Assembly: GCF_910592395.1 (NCBI RefSeq)
Contig: NC_088308.1
Coordinates: 25,745,501 to 25,809,500, forward strand
Source: Lineus longissimus
Lineage: Eukaryota > Nemertea > Pilidiophora > Heteronemertea > Lineidae
Length of the DNA: 64,000 nt
Reading direction: 5' to 3'
Positions 42,023 through 56,400 of the stretch are shown here, piece after piece. Position 1 is the first letter of the stretch. Every line of letters starts with the position of its first letter. The translations under genes and the position numbers were made by a program. The notes below the pieces were generated by a model. That model did not search any database and was not told the origin of the DNA. It worked only from the letters and a program-made list of their open reading frames with translations.

Positions 42023-45000
42023 GTTGAGGTGAGCTGAGCTTCAAGAAGATAGGTTTGATTTGTAGCACTGCATGCAAACAGAAACTTGAAATTTGCCCAA
42101 TTTGGTTCAGAAGAAAGGAAGTGATGTTGTTATCCGGTGCATTGCTGCATGCAGTGCTGCCAAGCCAAACAGATTGACGTATGCCGTGGCTTGCCATGTT
42201 GACCAAAAGTGTCTAGGGGGAGTGGAACGGGAAAGTTACTCATGATTACTGTAAGCCTAAGCCAAGCTTGCTAAAAAAGAGCATTTTTTGACCTGTGGGA
42301 AGGTTACATGATTGCCTGTCTAAGCTTGCCAGTATTAGAGTCTTGGCTCTATAATATATTGGTTTAGGCCATCAAAAGTGGAGTGTAACGAGGCGGCTAA
42401 GTGCATGTTCATGTTGGTTGGAAAGATCCAGTTGTGTGATGGCTGGAGGTGGAAAGCTACCTACCTACCAGTTCTTTGTGTAGATGTACACATCATTGCA
42501 GAATACCATCTGTTTGTTTACGTGATGGAACTGTGCCACATTGAAAAAACTGGAATTTTTTCACATAAACCGTTGCTGAGAACTCTTTAGCCTGTCTGCT
42601 GTATGTGTGATGGAAACTTGGAAAAACATTCAAGTTATACTCAAAGTTGATAACCTTCTGTCAGATGGAATTTGTTGATGATTCCTTCAACAGAGTTTCT
42701 GCAACGTTATTGAAAAAAATTGCCTCTCCCAGGGCAGGGCAGGCCAGTTCAGCAAGTTGGAATGCCTGCTTGACTCTCGGCAAGCTGGGGAATTGATTCA
42801 CCAGGGTGATTTTTTGCATAGTAAAACTCAAAGAAAATGTTGAGCCAAGAGGACTGATATGCTGGCCTGATGATTTGCCAGTAACTTTCCACTTCCCCTA
42901 GCATGTAGAAAATTTGTTATTATTTCCCAACTCGTCTTATTCCTTCATTACACAATTCATTCCTTCAGGACAGACAAATGGCTACTTATTAGTATATAAT
43001 TGGAATGTGATTTTAAGTTTGTCTTGAGTATTCTATTTTAGCTCCACATTAAAAATAAACTGAATCACTTATGAGGAAGTTATGCATGATTGGTGGCACA
43101 GTTTTGCCTGGATTTATCGAAAGTTTATGAGAAATTCCTTTTATTTTTTCGCACCGTTGTCCAATCTTGTATATGTTTGAAAGAAGGTGCATTCGGGTAT
43201 TTCAAAAGTTGAAAAACTGACTCACTTATGATGACGTTTTGCATGTTTGGAATGATGAGTTGCATGACGGATGGCGAAATATCTGAAAATATTGGCATAG
43301 ATTTTATCCGAGCACTCTGTTAGCTAGGACAGTTTTGGTGTTCATGCTGTTATAAGAAACCAGTTGTTTTGGAAGTTACGTTATTGACTTTCATATGGTG
43401 AAATGATGTTTATATTTCAGACTGGTCCTGGTTCTCTTGCTATATGATAATTGAGGCTGGTATTATCAGACAGACCCGCAAGGCATTGTGGCATTCAGAT
43501 ATGCCTCTAAATTCAACTGTATACTTTGCAGTTTTCCTCCTAAGTAGGCCTATATGCACTACTGGATAGTGCATATTGCTATGGTTTTGATTCAGTGCCA
43601 ATTATCACCATTAATCGCAAGGTCCAGGAACTGGTCTGATGAAATGTGTGAAATACACAAGAGTCTTTATTGGTTGCAGATATATTGTATGTTGATGGTT
43701 GCTTTGGATTTTGGTCAAATAAGTTTACTGTTTATTTTTCAAATTTATGAACTGACTGAAAGATGAAAAAATTTCTGAGTCCAACATTTTTTTTCACTGG
43801 TTTTTTTTCTACTCAAAATAAAGCATCATCATCAGTCCCAAAACGTTTTTGACTTCGAACATTTTTCAGAATTTTGACTTTATTTGGGATTATTTTGAAT
43901 CATATTTGATCAAGAAAAAATAAGGCAATTCATTTTTTAAGCGTATAAGCATATATAGAGTTAATTACTAGATCACATATTGTAGAATTAGCATAAAGAG
44001 TTAGGATGTGCATAATATTTAGGTTTTGTTTTAGTTGAATTCTTGACTTGAAAGATGTAATTAATTTCGCCTTAGATGTAGATTTCTGTTTTCAATCAAT
44101 CTGGTACATTTTGTCTTGTTAAGATATGAGAAATTGATTATTGTAATTGAAGAGTTAATTTAATTGATCATTGAATATATGATTAATGAATATGATGTTC
44201 CGTTTTGATCAGAGGCAAACTGTGTTTGGTTTAAACAATACAGTCTTTAAGATTTCGCAATCTTTTCAAGGCATTAATTGAAATATATTCAGAATCACCC
44301 TGTTGACATCTTGAATTATCAATTTTAAAAAAAAACAAACTCGCCTTAATGGAGTTGATTGCATTTGTTTTAAAAAACGGCAAAATTCTTTGAAAAGAAC
44401 AGCTTTTTGGCCTACAGTTCTGATATAATATTTTCATCATAGTTTGCCTTTGGGATTGCAGTTGGTTTAAGAAATTGGTGATTATAAGTGATTTTAAACA
44501 GAGTAGTTAATTATATATGTATAAATTGATAGATAATTAGCAATAGTGATTAAGGCAATACCAATTTAGTTTTTATGAAATCATTGCATTGACAATCATC
44601 AGTATAAGAATTTTATAGTTATTGTTCTATGCATATAATCAATGGTGCAATCTTAAAAACAAGTCTTGGTGATGCAGTTTTAATTCATATAAACCTATGA
44701 TATATCATTATGAAGTGCAATCTGCTGGTTTAGTGGTTTAATGAAAATGCTATTGTGTTTGAGGACATATGTCTCTCCTTATGAAAAGAACCAACGTTGT
44801 GTTTATATTCATGTGGGGACCATTTCCAATACTTAATGCTATAGCCTATGTCTCAGCAATCTCTCCCTTAAAGGGGCTGAATTGAAGGGCATATTGGGAT
44901 CATGAAAAGAGATATCTCTGCATATAGGCCTAATATTGTCAAAATGATCCCTCACTCAAACAACAGGAACTGTGTGTTGCTTTGTAAGAAAAAGGTAACA

Positions 45001-48000
45001 CATTTTTTTGAAGATATCATTAGTCTGCACTTGATAAAGTTGAATGAAAGAAGGTATCCTTAGTTTTGACTTGAGAGTATTTACACCTGGTCCACCAAAT
45101 GAGCCCTGTTACAATGAATTAAGCGGACTATAATTTCAAGCATGATATTTCCGCTTTTGCTTACTCAATCTCTGAAGATAATCACCTGTTTAGAAAACCA
45201 TCTACAGGCTTGTGCTTCCCTTGAAAACATGTACTATAGCCTGTAGTGCCTGTAGTGGGGGCAGGTAAACATTTACAGGATTATGAGTGCGCAGTATTAA
45301 AGATCTCTACCAAACCCTATTCACTAAATTTGAAGAAGTACTATAGTCCATCTTTTATAGCTAGGCACAGCATTGTCAGTGAGGCTGCTTTGAACGTGAT
45401 CATGAATGATTGACTAAAGGAGGTTGTAATCAGACATGTAGTTGCAAAAAGAAATTTGTGAATTTAGATGTTGAATGTTCTTTACTGTCTTCGTTTAATT
45501 GCACAAGGTATGCTTATATCATCCACAATGCAGCTCTAGCGATAGCATAAATTTTCTAAGAAAATATTCGAGTGCCTAGAAAAGTAAGACCTAAGACCTA
45601 ACCTATAAAATGTTCTATGAATTTAGTTGCTGGAGCCATCCATGTAATTGTGAATTTGTACAAAGATCTTATGAGATTAGTTTTGTTTAGACAGGTTGGT
45701 TCTGGTGCTGAGGGGGAGATTTTCTGAGAATATCAACCTGACAGAGTTGTTTACTTCCTACCATCCTTCCATACAATGTTTGCCTGTTAAAGCGAAAGGG
45801 ACATTTGATCCGCAAGCTATTCAAAAAACAGTCTTGTAGAGAATCTTTCCTATTCAATGCTTGCCCAGAGTTACCTCTTTTCTGTGGTCATTTAGGTCCA
45901 CTTAAAAACCCCTCTTATAGGACATCCTGACCTTGCAATCAAACCTTTAAGCCAAAAACCACCTCTACTCTGTCTTGCAATAGAACATGAATCCGGTCAG
46001 GATCCCAGTGACATGACAAAGATCTTTTATTTTAAACACCAATTTTCATCTCAAATTATAATACCATCAAGATTAAATATTTCCTACTTGCACTATCAGG
46101 AAATCTAACTTCCTAGACATTTCCGGTTAATGGTGTTCACAGTTGCACAGTGAGGGCACTCCTCAGTTAAGTATTTCTGTCTGGTTTCCTTTGGGTTGTT
46201 CAGAAAGACCAGGCACCTGATTAGAAATGTTAAGATGAGAAATGCTGAATAAAGGTTGGGGTTTGAAACTCTAATTGGATCCAGAATTTATATCAACAGT
46301 AATTTCTTGAAAAACCCGTACCAAAGTGAGCAGTTCTATTCTAAGCAAATGAGACGGCCATAGAAACTGCATTTTGTCCAGTCTGTTGGCTTTTTGGTAC
46401 ATATTTTTTGACACATCCTGTACATAGTTAGGTCAACATGTAGTTTGATAATCCTTTGATAGAATTTAAACATATCTTGCACTTCTTGCCAAATAGTAGG
46501 GTATGAGCAGCCCGATACGCGGCACTAATTTTCACCAGGTTAATGCATCAAAATGACGTCAAAACTCAGATAAAATTCATGTTACATATCCTGTCATATC
46601 AATGCAATACCCTTGTGACAGTCAGCGCGGCATTGGGGAGCCATTTTTGCTGGTACCCTTATTGTACTATTTTGTGACTTTCAAGACAATCATCGAAGTA
46701 AAGATCTGTTACATATCTAAGTCGACAGTTATTTGTCAGATAGGAATCTCAAACCATGACAATCAAAATGGTTAATGTTTGAACTTTTGATATTTTAGAG
46801 AATATGGCAATGCTTATGGTTATGGACAAGTTTTAAAGGCAGTTTCTTGTAGTCATATTCTGCATTTTAATGTTCCAGTAGATACTTGGCATTATATTGA
46901 AAAAAATTATCTATGCACTGTAAAATATGCAATATGAATGTACGTATAGAGCCCTATTGTAAAATCTCCACATTTTCATCTGATAACAATTTTAACAACT
47001 GCTGGGAAAATGAAGACTTCCAATCACATTAGGGTGCTAATTTGTCAGAAGTTATCACCAAGACTTGTTTTGAAACAACGCTTCAAGAACCATGGGAGGT
47101 TTTTCATGGGTTAAGTTTTTCATGACAATTGTTTGGATCATCATGATTAGGAAAGAGTGTTTCTAAAGGCTGAAATATCTCATTTTAAAGTAGTTGTTAG
47201 TGCATGAGAGAATTTTAAAAATGACACATGAATCTTTGATCTTGGTTCTTGCAGTGTTGCGAATTTATGAATGATCTGTTTATTTCTCACCATGACACTG
47301 TATCCATGTACATTGCACCATATAGATATCTTTTGTAACATCCTCTTGTTATGGACCTTTGGACATTTCTACCTTGGGCTGAGATTTATCAAGACGACAA
47401 TAGACTATTTCTCAATCAAAAAGTTGAAATTTAAAATCCAACGAAAGTTTCAGAGGTTCATCCAAAGAAGGAAATTACAATACATGTATGCTTGTACATT
47501 GCAATGTATTGATATACAATACAATGTTACCTTGTACATTGCCTTGTCCTGCCACTGGTTCTTTGGTGCTATTTGTAAAGTTATCACGCGTGGTCGTTCC
47601 GTGACGCACATTTCAGGTTTCCTTACACTAGCTTGTTTTATCGAGGTGTTGATATTGTATGCTTGTAATTGTAGCCCTGTGTAGGCTGTTGCATAATAAA
47701 CTTGATCAGATACAATAATTTGAAAATTAACTTGGTTTTTTTCACGAGCCAGTCTTTGCCCCTCAAAGCCGCAGATGGACTGGGGTATACTAGAGTGGCA
47801 TAGCAGTATTTCAAGGCAGTCACAGTGCTTGTAATTATAAGCCTATTTGCTTGCTATACTGGGCCTGCCCTCAGTCAGAGAGGTCTGGTTGTGACAGTAT
47901 CTGCAATCTCATCAGGTCTGGTTGTTACTGTTCGTTTGCCATGGTTGTGCCTATGTCCTGATTCCTTCAGTAATCCACCTATTATACATGTATTTGGCAT

Positions 48001-48542
48001 TGTCCCAAGTTTTGACCTGGTGCCTCTCAGATAGAGTAGAGGAATATAGATACCAGCTAATGGGCAAGTTCAATAGTTCATTGCCCAGAAAGTGATAGGA
48101 CGGCAATATGATAAGATACTGGGCCGGGAGCACTCGACTTTGCTTCAGTGGTGAATGTACAACAGAATCCTGATGCTGGCCAGAAAAGAACCTCTGTGAA
48201 AATGAACAAAAAAGGAGGTCGCCCCTACTTATTGATGCCAAACAGGACCTCTGTTGCAGTGGAAATCCTCATAATGACTGAGTTGCACCCGTGGGAGACT
48301 CTGTGGTGTTTATTTCCATTCTTCCCAAATAGGTCTTATGAGGACAGTCACATTCAAAAGGATGGCTTGTGGACTCGGCAGGATTGGTGCTCTTCATCGG
48401 ATTTTCTGGAATGCAGTCCAGATACTGAGCAACATCCGATTCCCGAACTAAGATGAACCAAACCAAGGAAGTGCCCTGGTGAGCATGAAAAAACTTGTGG
48501 TAAAGAAGACAATCAAAGCCAAGAAATTAAACAAAACAATAT

Positions 48543-48548
48543 TTTATT
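48543..48548 (-). terminator. MTTP poly(A) signal AATAAA
   Basis: TTTATT on the plus strand is AATAAA for the MTTP transcript. It is followed on the minus strand by a T/GT-rich stretch (TTGTTTTGTTTAATTTC), as expected for a cleavage site. It implies a 3' UTR of about 1.9 kb. Confidence 0.6.
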
Positions 48549-48692
48549 CAATATCAAAATCACATTTATATACAATGTACAACATCATTCTGAATAATAT
48601 TATAAAAGCAATTTATGGGTATACATGTAGATACATGATTTTAAAGGTTGCCGAGTGGGACTCAATTATGCAAACATGATTCTAATTGGCAA

Positions 48693-48752
48693 TGACTATA
48701 CATGTGACTATACATGTGACTATACATGTGACTATACATGTGACTATACATG
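48693..48752. repeat. 12-bp microsatellite-like array TGACTATACATG x5
   Basis: Five perfect units, followed by TACATG, in the predicted MTTP 3' UTR. Confidence 0.95.
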
Positions 48753-50450
48753 TACATGTTCGTACAATACAAGTGACCAGAAATCATGAGTTTCCTGCTG
48801 TCGTGGAATCGGACCATCATTACAAGCTAAATTGTTTATGCTAAGCTTGCTTTTAGCCTTGATGCACATGTTTCTGACCTCCTTAAAAGAACCTTGGAGT
48901 AACCCTCCCACAAATCTCTCTTTAGCTTAAGTAGCATCTCCCCTCATTCACTGTACAGAACAGATGAGATACTGATTTAGGACAATTAGGGAGATTATCT
49001 CCTGAGCATAATCTTCACCACACATGTGATCATCTATAGAGTGTTTGAGTGCATTAGATTCATGGGCTTGAATGCTTGTGTATACCTTACTGACTTTCCA
49101 TGTTCATTTAAAGATGAATAAAGTTACTGAATTGAGTAAATGGCAGTTTTCTTCAAGAGTATAAGAGATAACTCATGATTCTGTGAAATATAAATCCATC
49201 ATTTGGAAATCACACATGTACCACCACCAGCGAACACTAAACATCAGTACATACATGTACATAAACTGTTACGTCAACAACACCGGTTGATCTTTATAGA
49301 AAAAGATGGGTTTTAGTTCATTTTCACTAAAATCATAGAAAAATACTCTTACTATACGTATATCCCTTGAGTATCCTCAACAAATACAGAACACAGCGTC
49401 TACAAGATCAGCACCACATGTACTTGAGGCAGTTTTCATCAATTCATCTCACTTTCTGACTAAAATAAAGTCTTGCAACACTATGAGCACCTTGGTTACA
49501 CAACTTGCATAGTAATCTTTGTTCGAGCAGTCTTCTCACAACTTTTACAGGCAGTGTCACACAAGACTCAACACTGGTACAACACTGACAGCACCTTGTT
49601 CAAATACAACTGAAAGCATGACATTATGAAAGCCAACAAATGCTTTGGACACTAATCAAAACCTCTCAAGATGGCAATACGAAACTGAGACAAGATTCCA
49701 AATATAACACAACGTGACGAAGCACCAAGTATAAGACTGTGGCTCAACTACGATAATCTCGTTACAATATCATGATAATAATAAAAGCTTACAATTTATA
49801 CAAATAACAATACAAAATCTGGATATAAAATGATGAGACATTGATGGGCGTCCTCTCAGCTGACAGCAGTTTATCAAAATGCTTGACAGATTATTTAGCT
49901 GAGACAACTCCCTTTGATTGGAGGAGGGCCCCAGAGCGCTAACTGATGGCCATTTTATACAGAAGTTGTTCCTGTAGGTTCAGGGAACCATTGGTAATAC
50001 ACACACACATTCTATTAAACTGTATCTGCACACAAGCAAGCATTCCCCTGTAGTGCAGAACTGAGTAATAGTGATCTGATTGTCCTTAGACTCCTCTTTT
50101 GTCATTGTCTGTGCCTGACTAAAATTGAACAATAGCACCTACTGAAAGACATGGCAATACCATAAGCTTGTTATGTGACCAGAAATATAATCCTTTATTG
50201 ACCCTGATGGGTTAAGTTGCTGTGGTATGATATGGAATGACTTTAGAACACGTACACTAGCTTTTGACAATGTCTTGGTGAACAATTCACACTTCGAGTT
50301 ACAACCATTCACAAGAGGCTCACGAAACGATAAAGAAATCAGCAGTACTCCAAAGTTTCATCTAATAGTTTCAGTTGACCCTTCCCGGAGTAATAAGTAA
50401 TAAACAGCTGCCTTTATAAGAATGCAAGAATCTCCTAGCATTAACCATTA

Positions 50451-53400
50451 TCAATATCCCTCTTCGAGCATCTCATGACACGATTTACTATTGTGGCGAT
50501 TCAGCAGATATGATAATGCTGGGAACTCATCTGTGTTAGTGTATGTAGATTTGTGCACTATTTCACCTCGAAGTGTCTCGTAGCGGTTGGTGGTGTACCT
50601 GTAATTGAATAAGACTAGTTAGAAGCTTACAAGGCAGAGAATTTTAGTCATGATGGTACACATGTCGAGGCTTGCAATGCAGTCATAGTATGCCTTGTAA
50701 GTGTTGCATCAGGCCAGTTGCAGTAGTGTGTCTCATAGTCATATAAACATTTGGTACAATTGACCTAGGATTTTCAGTCAATTTAAATATTACTCTGACA
50801 GCACTTTTATCTGTAGATGAGGAACTTACTTGAATTCCAACTCTGGTTGGCTCATCTGCAAACATAATCTAGTTGGCTGGTCACTGAAGTCTACATCAGA
50901 TGTGAAGTCCATGAATGATTCGGATTCTGCCGTGAAGTCCAAGCCGGTCTTAAAGATTGAGGCGTCTATTGTTGTCTTACCATTTATCACAAGAGCACCA
51001 CTGGAATCAGAAAGTGGTTTCATATAATATAACAAGAAATTGGCGTACAAAAGCATGAGATGACCCAAGAGGACATCTATGCCATCGGAGAGTTCCTTCT
51101 CTTTCACACAGTGAGAGGCCCAACTGGGAATGGAGCCCATGCCCTCAGAGGTGACAAGCACAGATGGTAATTTCTATCATGGTCTCACCCACAGTGTCAC
51201 ATGTAACAGCCCAATGTTCTCAAAGGATCAAAGGCAAAGTTAGAAAAACTTACCTGTTTCTAACAACGGAATTAGAATTTTTGTTCCATAGGCTGATACT
51301 GATGGAGCCCGATAGATCGAGTGAGAGGCAACTCTTGAGGTCTAGATCAACAACAAGACCATTCTGTAACCGGATTAGCCGGTGATAGTCGTGCAGAAGG
51401 ATGTTGCCCTGAAATAGTAAGGGGGTACATTTGAACGGAACATAGCAGCATTTGGTTGGAGGTCATTTTCAAAGGAAGTTGTCATACAATTGTAGATTGT
51501 TCAAAGTTGAATATAACAGCTGAAAGACCTACTAGGACTTGCATGTAAGACAGACTCCAACTCGTTTAACACCTTCAGTGCCGAACCACGTAGATCTACA
51601 TGGCCCAAATCCCCCCCTCTTTGATCTGGTTATCGGAGTCTCATGGACTTCATGAAAGAACTACGCCACCGCCATCTTCAGGGCACGGAAGAAACTCCGA
51701 TAACCAGCTTTCAGTTCCTATCTTGCCCTGAAGATGGCGATGGCGTAGTTCTTCCGTGAAGTCCATGAGACTCAGATAACCAGCTCTTTTCAGTTCCTAC
51801 CTTGCCCTCAAGATGGCGATGGCGTAGTTCTTTCATGAAGTCAATTAGACTCCGATAACCAGCTCAAAGAGGGAGGGGATTTGGGCCATGGAGATCTACG
51901 TGGTCTCGGCGCTGAAGGTGTTAACTTAGGATTTCACAAATGAATACACTTATAAAGACTACCCATATCCCACATACCTGGAGTGCAGACACTGGTTCAC
52001 TTGGGGCACTCCACACAGCTGACATCAATCCTCCCATGCCCTTGAAGAACTGTATTGGACGTAGCATGACATCTAAGAATGTCAGCACCATTCCACCAGA
52101 AGCTTCTTCAGCCTCTGCTCCCGATCCCTCAGCTGCCTCCTCTTCACCAGTACCGACGACAGACTCCATTCCCTCAGCATACATCCCAACCTAGACAATG
52201 AAAACGATTAGATACTTCACTTGTTTAAAACAGGAGGGAATCGCTGCCAGGTGGCAACATACCATGCTACCTTAGGGGCATAAGGGGATCAGAAAATAGT
52301 CCTAGTTTCCTGCATTCCACAGGCTTTGTAGTTGGTTACAACTGCTGAGCCAATGACTTACACTGGAATTCATCCAAAGCCTTTGAAAACCATGCGGTTT
52401 CCCATGATTGCCGGCGATAATTAAATTCAATATTGGGAAGTCCATCATGTTTTCTTCCTTGTATATATTCAGTCAGCTATGCCTGCCTGCTTGTCCAGTA
52501 AAGGTGGTATACTCACCGAAATGAGTGGTAGACTATGCCTCTTCCCATCCAGAGTCACATCCATCGAGCTGCGTCTCAGCATACCAAGCTTCGTGTTCTC
52601 AATAAACAGCCCATACTTGACATCAACATCTTCTGTTTCTGTCAAATAAAGACAAAATACATCACATCATCACTCTTTTAAATTTCTCTCCAACTCCAAT
52701 GAAGTGCGAGCTTTAGGCTGACAATATTGGTAGGCAGTTTTTTCTCAGGATTCAGCTAAGATTTACTTGCTCACTGAAATTTGCTTCAGGAATATTTTTA
52801 TAGGGTAATCAGGAGCAAAGTCCTCAGCTAGGAAGCTCATCAGCACCTGTCGTCAACTCCTGTACCATCCTTGGTGTTGCCCCAACTTACCTCCCAAAGA
52901 TCCAGTAAATGCACTTGACGTTCCATTGTGAGACAATGCATAGTAGTTGTTAGTGTATTTATCTTTCAGGGCCACTGCCAAAGTCTTCCTGAAAGTTAAA
53001 GGTAATCACTATAAATGAACGTGTGCAGAATTATAAGAACACTGTTTCAACACTTAGTCATCCATGATTATCGCATTCTGAGAAAGGAACGTGCCAAGTT
53101 TCCTCCCAATGTTGTTGCTTTTGTTTTGATTCTTGACCACCAGAGAATACTCAGCACCAGTCAAGACAATTCAACTCTTCAAACTGGTTATCTGCCATTT
53201 CACTCATCCACCTAGTTATGCTACCTTACCTCAGATAACTATCTTGTCTTGCAACATCCAGTATTCTTTTGTAGATATAGGTGGATGTCTCAAACTCATC
53301 TCGACTGATTGTTGACTGGATAATGTTCCTGAGTTGGTCGACTGTTGGCTTATACTTGATCAGGATTGTAGCTGCCAAAGTTCTAACACTAACTGAATAG

Positions 53401-56400
53401 TTATGGTAGGTTTGGAAGTACATATCTGTCACAATTTGCTTCACCTGTGAAAGGAATTGGTATAAATACATCATATAGTAACTATTCTACAAACTTGGCT
53501 GTAGCATGGCAACATTAGCACTGGCTGCTTGTGAGGTCCCCAGTGGAATAGTATGTGATGGTGACCCACAACAGGGCCTAAGGAAAAGCTACAATAATTC
53601 ACTCTAACAACCCCTTACCTCCTCATCAATGTACTTCCTCTCCATCCTCCTCAGACTCTGCAAGGCCGCCAGACACGTCTCCTGATCTGTGTGTCCTTCC
53701 CCGTACCGCAGCAGAGTGGGAATACTCTCTGGCATCCCAGCATTCCCTAGGGCACGCAGGTGGTGTAGACGACAGTCTTGTTCCTTGCAGGCTTCTAAAC
53801 GTTGCTCCAGGAACTCTCGTATATCTGTGATGATCTGGATTGATAAAATGCTCAACATGTCATACTTCTTCATCTATGTTCAATCCAAGCTAATACAACT
53901 CTAACGTTTGAGGCCACCTAAACATTGGCAGTCCAGGCAGGACCATTCAGTGATCAACAGTATGACAATTCATGTGAACACTGTGTTCAACAACATCAAG
54001 TCTCTTCATGAGGCTATGGAGACTGCAATATCCAGCTGCCTTCTTGAAGTTGTGAAAGTGAATGGTCACCAGTGCCAGGTTTTTGTAGGAAATATAGACT
54101 GTACCTGCTTCATGTTACTCCTGTTACTCTTACCTGTGCCTTGCAATCATCCACTCGACAGAATGTAAATACTACAGCTCCAAGGGCCAGCAATGTTGCT
54201 TCTTCAACTTTGGGACTCTCGGGGTTCTTTTTGGCTATTGACTGAAATTGAATAAGAATGAATCAAAAACATTCAATTTATAGGTCTTAACCTTTTTGAG
54301 CTATCATATATCTGTGGGAGAACCAGAAGAAACCGCGTCAGTGTTTCCCTACTGCATGATGTGGTGTTGGTACCATACATAAATCAATTCGAACTTGAGA
54401 ACTGGCAGCAACCACATAGTCCAAGAAGACCTCAAATTGGTCCAACAGGTAATAACATAAATATAGGCTAACGTACCAGTAAGTCAGTGAGCACACGTTC
54501 AGGAGGATGAGTGGAAAATGACGTGGCAAACAGATATCTCTCGGGGACCTCTTCATCGTAGGCATCATCAAAGGCGACAAATTCAAGGAGAGCATCCTGC
54601 GCTGCTGTATTCTGGGCTGCAACTGCTACATCTATCAACTCCGGGCTGAAACAAGAAATAAAGAATAAAGATGTAATGGGACTTTTTTAATGTACAGACA
54701 CTATCTAAATTGAAATAGTCTTGCTAGAAACCACCGTGATATGTATAGTAATGGGCCTTTGAACAAACACAAGAATCAGAAGGACTTACATGCTGTAGGC
54801 ATTGTCTGGGTTATCAAGAATTTCCCTGATTGTTTTCTGGCTCGCGTATCTGAAGCTCTCTACGAGTTCAATGAAGGCAGATGCTGTGTCCACTCTAGCC
54901 ATGCTGGTCTTGTACATCAGGTCACGATACTGTTCCATGAGAGCAGCTGGCTTCACGCATTCGTCTCCACACTGTTTGGCTTCTGTATCACTGCTAAGCA
55001 TCATTTCATTCAGGAGACGAGCTGAAATGAATTTTGGATAAGTATCAAATCATATCAAAATCATAACAATCAGCTTCCACTTCCAGTGAAAAAAATGGTT
55101 TTGAGTGATTCAACTGAATAAGGAATTATTGTTTTTCAAGTATACATGGGTCTTTTGGTGAATACCTCACTGTACCATATCAATAGCACAACTACCCAGG
55201 AAGTGCGGTGGGCACTTTGGGCAGGGATAGAAGTAAATGTTGTACCTTTCTTGAGCATAGCCACTGCCTCTCCGAGGCTGTTTCCAGGGAGTTCATCAGG
55301 GCAGTCACCTTGGTCATCTTCTAACATCAAATGCTGCCTAAAAACAAGAAAAGACGTAATCAGAGTCTTCTGCATGATTGCTGCCAAGTTGTACTGCCTA
55401 CCGAGAAATGATAAGCTAGCACTGCAAAGCATAGTACCTCTCTCTAGATTTGCCCTTATGGTTATCCCCAGTAAGCTTTAGGCCCACTATAATTAGGGTA
55501 TGACTTCTTGGGTTATGACCAACTCAGTTCAAAGTTCTGAAGTAGAGATGAGTTAATATAAAATCTACCTTTGTTGTACTCTGCATCCCAAATCTCGCTT
55601 CAGATTGAGACGGGTGATGAATTGTTCGGTTGTGGCCGCTGTTTTTATTACATTCCCAGCCAATTCATAAGTGGTAGAAGACACTGCATCAAGATCGATG
55701 TCCAACAACTGTAACAGAAATAAATATCCATTATTTTCACAGAGACAATGAGAGAGATGGCCCTTCTGAGGGGCCTTCGTCCCTTCTGGGTTTTCCGCCA
55801 TTGTTCTCACGCCTTGGGTGACTAACTGTACTTTTGAAATCAGAGCAAGTGACAGACTCAAGACTGACTCTTCAAGGTTTTCTTTACTTCCATGCTGTAT
55901 CATGCATGATATCTGACCAATTTCACCCACTGAACTATGATCGAGTTCTTCATTATCTATCAACATCCATGTTCATGTTAATGATTAACTTGGAGTACCA
56001 CACCATCAGATAAACAATAGAATTAGTGATTAATCACCATACACTTGAGAATATGTCATGAAGAAACGTTCATGATGTATTGTCTCAACAAGGCCAGGTC
56101 ATGCCAGTACATATGCAGATAACAATCATTCATTATCATATTATATTGAATGAAATAAAATAATGTATTAGCTTAACAAAGTTAAACATATCACAATACA
56201 TTAGTTGGTTGTTTGGATTGTTCTTTCCTTGTCTGTGATCCACTGAAATATATCATAAAACTAATCATCATGATCGAACCACGAAGGTTAACCAACAAAC
56301 TATGATGACAATTTTCACATATACAATCTATAAAGAAAGTCTCATTGTCATACTGGAGACTAAATTCTGCAATCACCAATACCTGAAAACCCATTACCAG

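Larger units (their letters stand above)
38033..48542. other. Gene-poor AT-rich stretch after ZCCHC24; probable long 3' UTR then spacer
   Basis: No conserved coding exon is visible on either strand. Plus-strand AATAAA signals at 41538-41543, 43817-43822 and 47695-47700 are candidate ZCCHC24 ends, giving 3' UTRs of 3.5 to 9.7 kb. AT content is high, especially 43.8-44.7 kb. Poly-C occurs at 42004-42022. The longest ORF (47271-47684) has biased hydrophobic composition and no recognisable family. Confidence 0.5.

Noticed and set aside
47271-47684. 137-codon plus-strand ORF
   Set aside because: Hydrophobic, low-complexity composition from AT-rich DNA; no splice context, family resemblance or codon bias.
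48148-48456. 102-codon ORF between ZCCHC24 and MTTP
   Set aside because: No splice sites, conserved motif or poly(A) arrangement to support it.
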